Shown piece after piece: positions 32,210-34,476 of a stretch of DNA of 34,476 nucleotides; within the stretch, counting starts at the first letter, position 1; each line of letters opens with the position of its first letter. The position numbers and the translations under genes are program-made. Location: positions 1 to 34,476 of the forward strand of contig JAILPJ010000037.1 of assembly GCA_024699605.1 (NCBI GenBank), read 5' to 3'. A model generated the notes under the pieces. It was not told the origin of the DNA. It saw only the letters and a program-made list of their open reading frames with translations, and ran no database searches. This DNA comes from Desulfovibrio sp. (GTDB lineage: Bacteria; Desulfobacterota; Desulfovibrionia; Desulfovibrionales; Desulfovibrionaceae).

Positions 32210-32216
32210 AGTTCTT

Positions 32217-32333
32217 ATGCCATACCTTCAGTCCCTCGATGAAATCGAGGACATCGAAAATGTCACACACAGAGCTGTTTTGCAGGCAGTCCGTGATACA
32301 ACCTTCAATATGGCCGAGATAGCGAACGCCTGA
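32217..32333 (+). pseudogene. Truncated small protein with start of a Fis-type HTH
   Basis: A 38-codon frame with good coding character: MPYLQSLDEIEDIEN followed by HRAVLQAVRDTTFNMAEIANA and TGA at 32331-32333. The second part looks like the first helices of the Fis-type helix-turn-helix found at the end of sigma-54 regulators and in small DNA-binding proteins, where one expects LG(I/V)SRxTLYRKL next. The stop falls exactly there, and the following DNA belongs to a minus-strand gene, so the gene appears cut by a recombination. The start has a G-rich ribosome-binding sequence. Confidence 0.5.
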
Positions 32334-32590
32334 AAATCCACATAGTCACAGGGTATCACAGAGGACGCCAGTACCTGCCTGAAGGCTTCATCCGAAAACG
32401 TACGCAAATGCTGCAGCTCAAAAGGGGAAGTATGGAAATTGGGGAAAAGTATTCCCCTGACGACCTCGTTCATGTCATTCCGGCAGACAATCACGGGATT
32501 CATGACCTGCGTCGAAAGCGTCGCATTTCCCAAAACACCCGTGAACTGGACATTGCCACGGGCCTTAAGATCTCCGAAATTCGGCTGCAT
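32228..32590 (-). pseudogene. Unrecognised protein, 3' end probably replaced
   Basis: The frame shows natural coding composition from about 32617 to about 32335 (QPNFGDLKARGNVQF, MNPVIVCRNDMNEVVRGIL, FELQHLRTFSDEAFRQV, DYVDFQAF) and then becomes a serine- and cysteine-rich stretch that is only the antisense of the HTH fragment. ATG 32590 has no ribosome-binding site; the coding-like sequence starts some codons earlier without an ATG. It lies behind the HicA-like gene in the same direction and could be the third gene of that operon. I do not recognise the family. Confidence 0.4.
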
Positions 32591-32639
32591 ATGCAGATCA
32601 AGCGTCTTGCGGGCGGCATTGACTTTCGGGGATGGTAGG

Positions 32640-32936
32640 CTATGGCTGAGGGTCTATCAATCCCTGTTTGCGCAGGGCGTCAAGGTATTGCTCCAGCTTC
32701 AATGGACAGTCCAGCAGAGAGTCAAATTCCGAAACTGACAGCTTGAGCTGTGACGCCATACTCTTGTAAGTTTTTGGTGGTATGGGTTTTCTGCCGTACG
32801 GAACCGTCACGCGGGCAATGCGCTTCCCCTCATGCACAAACCAGCCATTGGATTCAGAGCCATTCCTGAACTCAATGCCCAGCTTGTTTTCGCAGACGGA
32901 TTTCACCCTCAACGTATCGTAGTCGTTATTTTTCAT
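32640..32936 (-). CDS. HicA-like small protein (candidate toxin)
   Basis: A 98-aa protein whose middle (GWFVHEGKRIARVTVPYGRK, then IPPKTYKSMASQLKL) resembles the double-stranded-RNA-binding fold of HicA mRNA interferases: strand, strand, proline, helix. HicA has a catalytic histidine in a GSH motif; here the corresponding spot reads GSES (26-29), so catalysis is doubtful. A C-terminal helix (EFDSLLDCPLKLEQYLDAL) is additional. It overlaps the end of the HicB-like gene by 11 bases, the coupling expected of a toxin-antitoxin pair, but the order is antitoxin first. The HicA assignment is tentative. Confidence 0.5.
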   Translation of the reverse strand: MKNNDYDTLRVKSVCENKLGIEFRNGSESNGWFVHEGKRIARVTVPYGRKPIPPKTYKSMASQLKLSVSEFDSLLDCPLKLEQYLDALRKQGLIDPQP

Positions 32937-33669
32937 TGTTGAACAACGCGTCTAGCTGCTCCCTGAGCAACCTGTATTCTTCGGAAAGTGGCACGTCTTC
33001 CTGCAAGTCTTCGTAAAGTGAGAGGATTTCCCTCTCCAGCATGGCCAGAGCTTCGCTCTCCGTTTCGCCAAAACCGTATACCTGCGGTATTTCAAGGCAG
33101 GACGCGTGCTTTCCTGTGTCATCGTCTTCAACATGTACACGGATCGACGCTGTTAGTTTGTACCCTTGTACGGAATTATTCAGCATGGAACCCTTAAGGG
33201 AAAAATGCTCCTCTTCCGCGAGATATGATTCATACGAAGCGCATGACAGATTATAGATGCCGATCAGCCTTTCAATGTCATCGATTTGATTCCGTGTGAC
33301 GATGTGAACTGCCTCTGGAAACTTTTCCCATTGGACCTGCATGTCGGACAAAAGTTGTTGTAAGCCACGGAGCATCGTGAGAAGGGCAAGTTCAACCTGC
33401 CGCTTTTCGGGATTATGGCATTCCTTCCGCAACCACACAGACAGGCGCTCGAAACGGTCATGCAAGTTTTGCATGGATTCAAGCACGGAATCTATAGTCA
33501 GACGGGCTTTCGAAACATTTTCAAACAAGACGGGCTGGGTGGCTGACAGGGCTAACGGGCCACAGTTCCATTCCATCTTGTCGAACGCGTGAATTACAGT
33601 CCTGAACCTTCCCTCAAAGACAGGGGGAATGATTGGAACGCTGCCCATGTATGGCATGGTCACAGGCAT
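32926..33669 (-). CDS. Protein with C-terminal HicB-like domain and long helical N-terminus
   Basis: Residues 170-224 (YKLTASIRVHVEDDDTG, ASCLEIPQVYGFGETESEALAMLEREI) match the HicB antitoxin fold: two strands, the C-x-E-(L/I)-P strand, GxTxxEA, then a helix. HicB proteins neutralise HicA, usually via a degraded RNase H-like fold plus a DNA-binding end. In this 247-aa protein no HTH or ribbon-helix-helix is seen; instead the first 165 residues are mostly helical with no recognised domain. AGGAG eight bases before ATG 33669 supports the start. The HicA-like gene follows with an 11-base overlap. The divergent RelE-type toxin gene begins 44 bases away. Confidence 0.6.
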   Translation of the reverse strand: MPVTMPYMGSVPIIPPVFEGRFRTVIHAFDKMEWNCGPLALSATQPVLFENVSKARLTIDSVLESMQNLHDRFERLSVWLRKECHNPEKRQVELALLTMLRGLQQLLSDMQVQWEKFPEAVHIVTRNQIDDIERLIGIYNLSCASYESYLAEEEHFSLKGSMLNNSVQGYKLTASIRVHVEDDDTGKHASCLEIPQVYGFGETESEALAMLEREILSLYEDLQEDVPLSEEYRLLREQLDALFNNEK

Positions 33670-33712
33670 GGCTTAGGCTCCTAGCTGCAAAAGTTCGTGC
33701 GGCGGCGTTGCT

Positions 33713-34201
33713 TTGCCGTTGGTCTTCGGAAAGGGAAAACCGACTCATTTTATGCTAGCAAATTGGGCTTCAGGTCGCAATGTAGTTCGCATTTTCCGTG
33801 AAAAAATTTTTTCTTTGCAACGTGAAAAATATCTTGCATATTTTCAGAACTCCCATCGATCAGAAAAATCATTGAGCGACACGGCGCTTTGCCTTGCCGT
33901 TGAGGAAATGGAAAATGGTCTTGTCGATGCAAATCTGGGTGGCTATGTTTACAAGAAGCGAGTTGCTCTCCCAGGACGTGGCAAAAGAGGCTCTGCACGT
34001 ACTATTATTGCCACGTCATTTGATGATCGCTGGATTTTTCTTTTTGGCTTCGAAAATAACGAACGCGCAAGCCTCAAGGCCAATGAATTGAGATTTTTGC
34101 AGGAAATCGCCAAGGATTTATTGCGTTTCTCAGATACGGAAATAGCTGATGCCATTAAATCTGGTGAATTGATGGAGATTTATTATGACAAAACAAAGTA
34201 G
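33713..34201 (+). CDS. RelE/HigB2-type toxin (COG4737-like), 5' end possibly damaged
   Basis: From SLSDTALCLAVEEMENGLVDANLGG on, the protein follows the COG4737 RelE family closely: YKKRVALPGRGKRGSARTIIAT, RWIFLFGFENNERASL, ELRFLQEIAKDLL, and an end with IADAIKSGELMEIYYD. Such toxins cut mRNA on the ribosome and are paired with an HTH antitoxin behind them, as here (17-base overlap). The part before SLSD is odd: 53 residues without resemblance. In another frame TTG 33834 starts LHIFRTPIDQKNH, close to the usual beginning (M-x-IF-x-T-K), so a one-base loss near the A-run at about 33860 plus a small deletion may have disconnected the true start. The annotated ATG is then only the first available one. 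Confidence 0.65.
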   Translation: MPLVFGKGKPTHFMLANWASGRNVVRIFREKIFSLQREKYLAYFQNSHRSEKSLSDTALCLAVEEMENGLVDANLGGYVYKKRVALPGRGKRGSARTIIATSFDDRWIFLFGFENNERASLKANELRFLQEIAKDLLRFSDTEIADAIKSGELMEIYYDKTK

Positions 34202-34476
34202 GCTTTTTTCAGAATTGCATGAAACAGTTCAGGGATTGCATAATGTAGGCTTGATCGACAAGCATCGACTTCAGGAATATATGGAGTTGCTTCCATCACA
34301 AAACATTCCCAAGTACACCAGTGATGGCGTTAAGGAACTCGACTTTCGACGGGGCATCTCCCCTTGAAAAGCCTTGTTTTTAGCTGGTTTCCTGAATAAT
34401 TCTGGCTTCCCCTGGAGGCGAGTCAACGAAGATGGTGGAAAGCCCCAATATAAGCCGGTTTTAGAGATATCGACAG
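34185..34476 (+). pseudogene. HTH antitoxin of the RelE-type toxin, interrupted by a stop codon
   Basis: The gene begins MTKQSRLFSELHETVQGL, like antitoxins partnered with COG4737 toxins, and reads up to YTSDGVKELDFRRGISP, where TGA (34365-34367) stops it after 60 codons. In the same frame the sequence goes on with KALFLAGFLNNSG, a tryptophan and GGKPQ, recognisably the XRE-type helix-turn-helix and its W-x-x-G-x-x-x-P tail, to the window edge. So the DNA-binding domain is cut off and decaying. The toxin's last codons overlap its start. Confidence 0.65.

Larger units (their letters stand above)
31523..32216. other. Intergenic region rich in inverted repeats
   Basis: About 690 bases between the radical SAM gene and the truncated HTH frame. 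Frames of about 100 codons can be drawn on both strands around 31755-32097 but overlap each other, have cysteine- and proline-rich, unlikely translations and no ribosome-binding site. The right part from 31955 on is a series of hairpins (listed separately). Confidence 0.5.

Overview
The window comes from a sulfate-reducing-type bacterium of the Desulfovibrionales. The main reasons are the minus-strand block birA - pyc - ppsA with a C-terminally extended pyruvate carboxylase and a very long (1193 aa) PEP synthase, a gene set and order I recognise from Desulfovibrio, and a complex-I/hydrogenase-4-related membrane complex next to an iron-sulfur DUF362 protein. The core metabolic genes (about 7.3-31.5 kb) are fairly GC-rich with short gaps. 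Both ends are AT-richer, full of repeats, toxin-antitoxin relatives and broken genes, and look like accessory or recombining DNA.

Layout. 1-930: the 3' part of an Rpn/PD-(D/E)XK transposase-family gene whose C-terminal tail has been tandemly duplicated with a 241-bp period into free-standing and decaying copies. 1145-2065: an AAA-ATPase-like/PD-(D/E)XK protein with an internal in-frame deletion, followed by a possible RelE/HigB-like toxin remnant. 2396-5678: an RsuA/RluB-type pseudouridine synthase whose 3' end, terminator and a following 100-codon Rpn-tail-like gene were tandemly triplicated; the synthase pieces have decayed but the small genes stayed open. A fourth, diverged small gene follows. 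5774-7066 (-): an AAA/DUF4143 ATPase. 7339-8838 (-): a PreA-type dihydropyrimidine dehydrogenase subunit with an extra N-terminal iron-sulfur domain. 9049-17360 (-): PEP synthase, pyruvate carboxylase and biotin ligase, which together feed pyruvate into oxaloacetate and PEP and charge the carboxylase with biotin.

18069-26973 (+): a DUF362/ferredoxin protein and then a six-gene operon for a membrane complex built from HyfB-, HyfC-, HyfE-, HyfF- and HyfG-like subunits plus a HyfH-HyfI fusion. All four [NiFe]-binding cysteine positions of the large subunit are replaced, so this is best read as an energy-converting hydrogenase-related (Ehr) complex, not a hydrogenase. 27098-31522: glycosyltransferases, a glycosyltransferase-methyltransferase fusion and a radical SAM protein.

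31523-34476: a hairpin-rich, probably transcribed non-coding stretch ending in a strong terminator, a G10 tract inside the ribosome-binding region of a truncated HTH reading frame, a recombination junction near 32330, a HicB/HicA-like pair in reversed order, and a RelE-type toxin (COG4737-like) whose HTH antitoxin is interrupted by a stop codon. The two most interesting signals are the arrays of orphan Rpn-tail genes (possible stand-alone RpnS-like antitoxins) and the [NiFe]-less Ehr complex.
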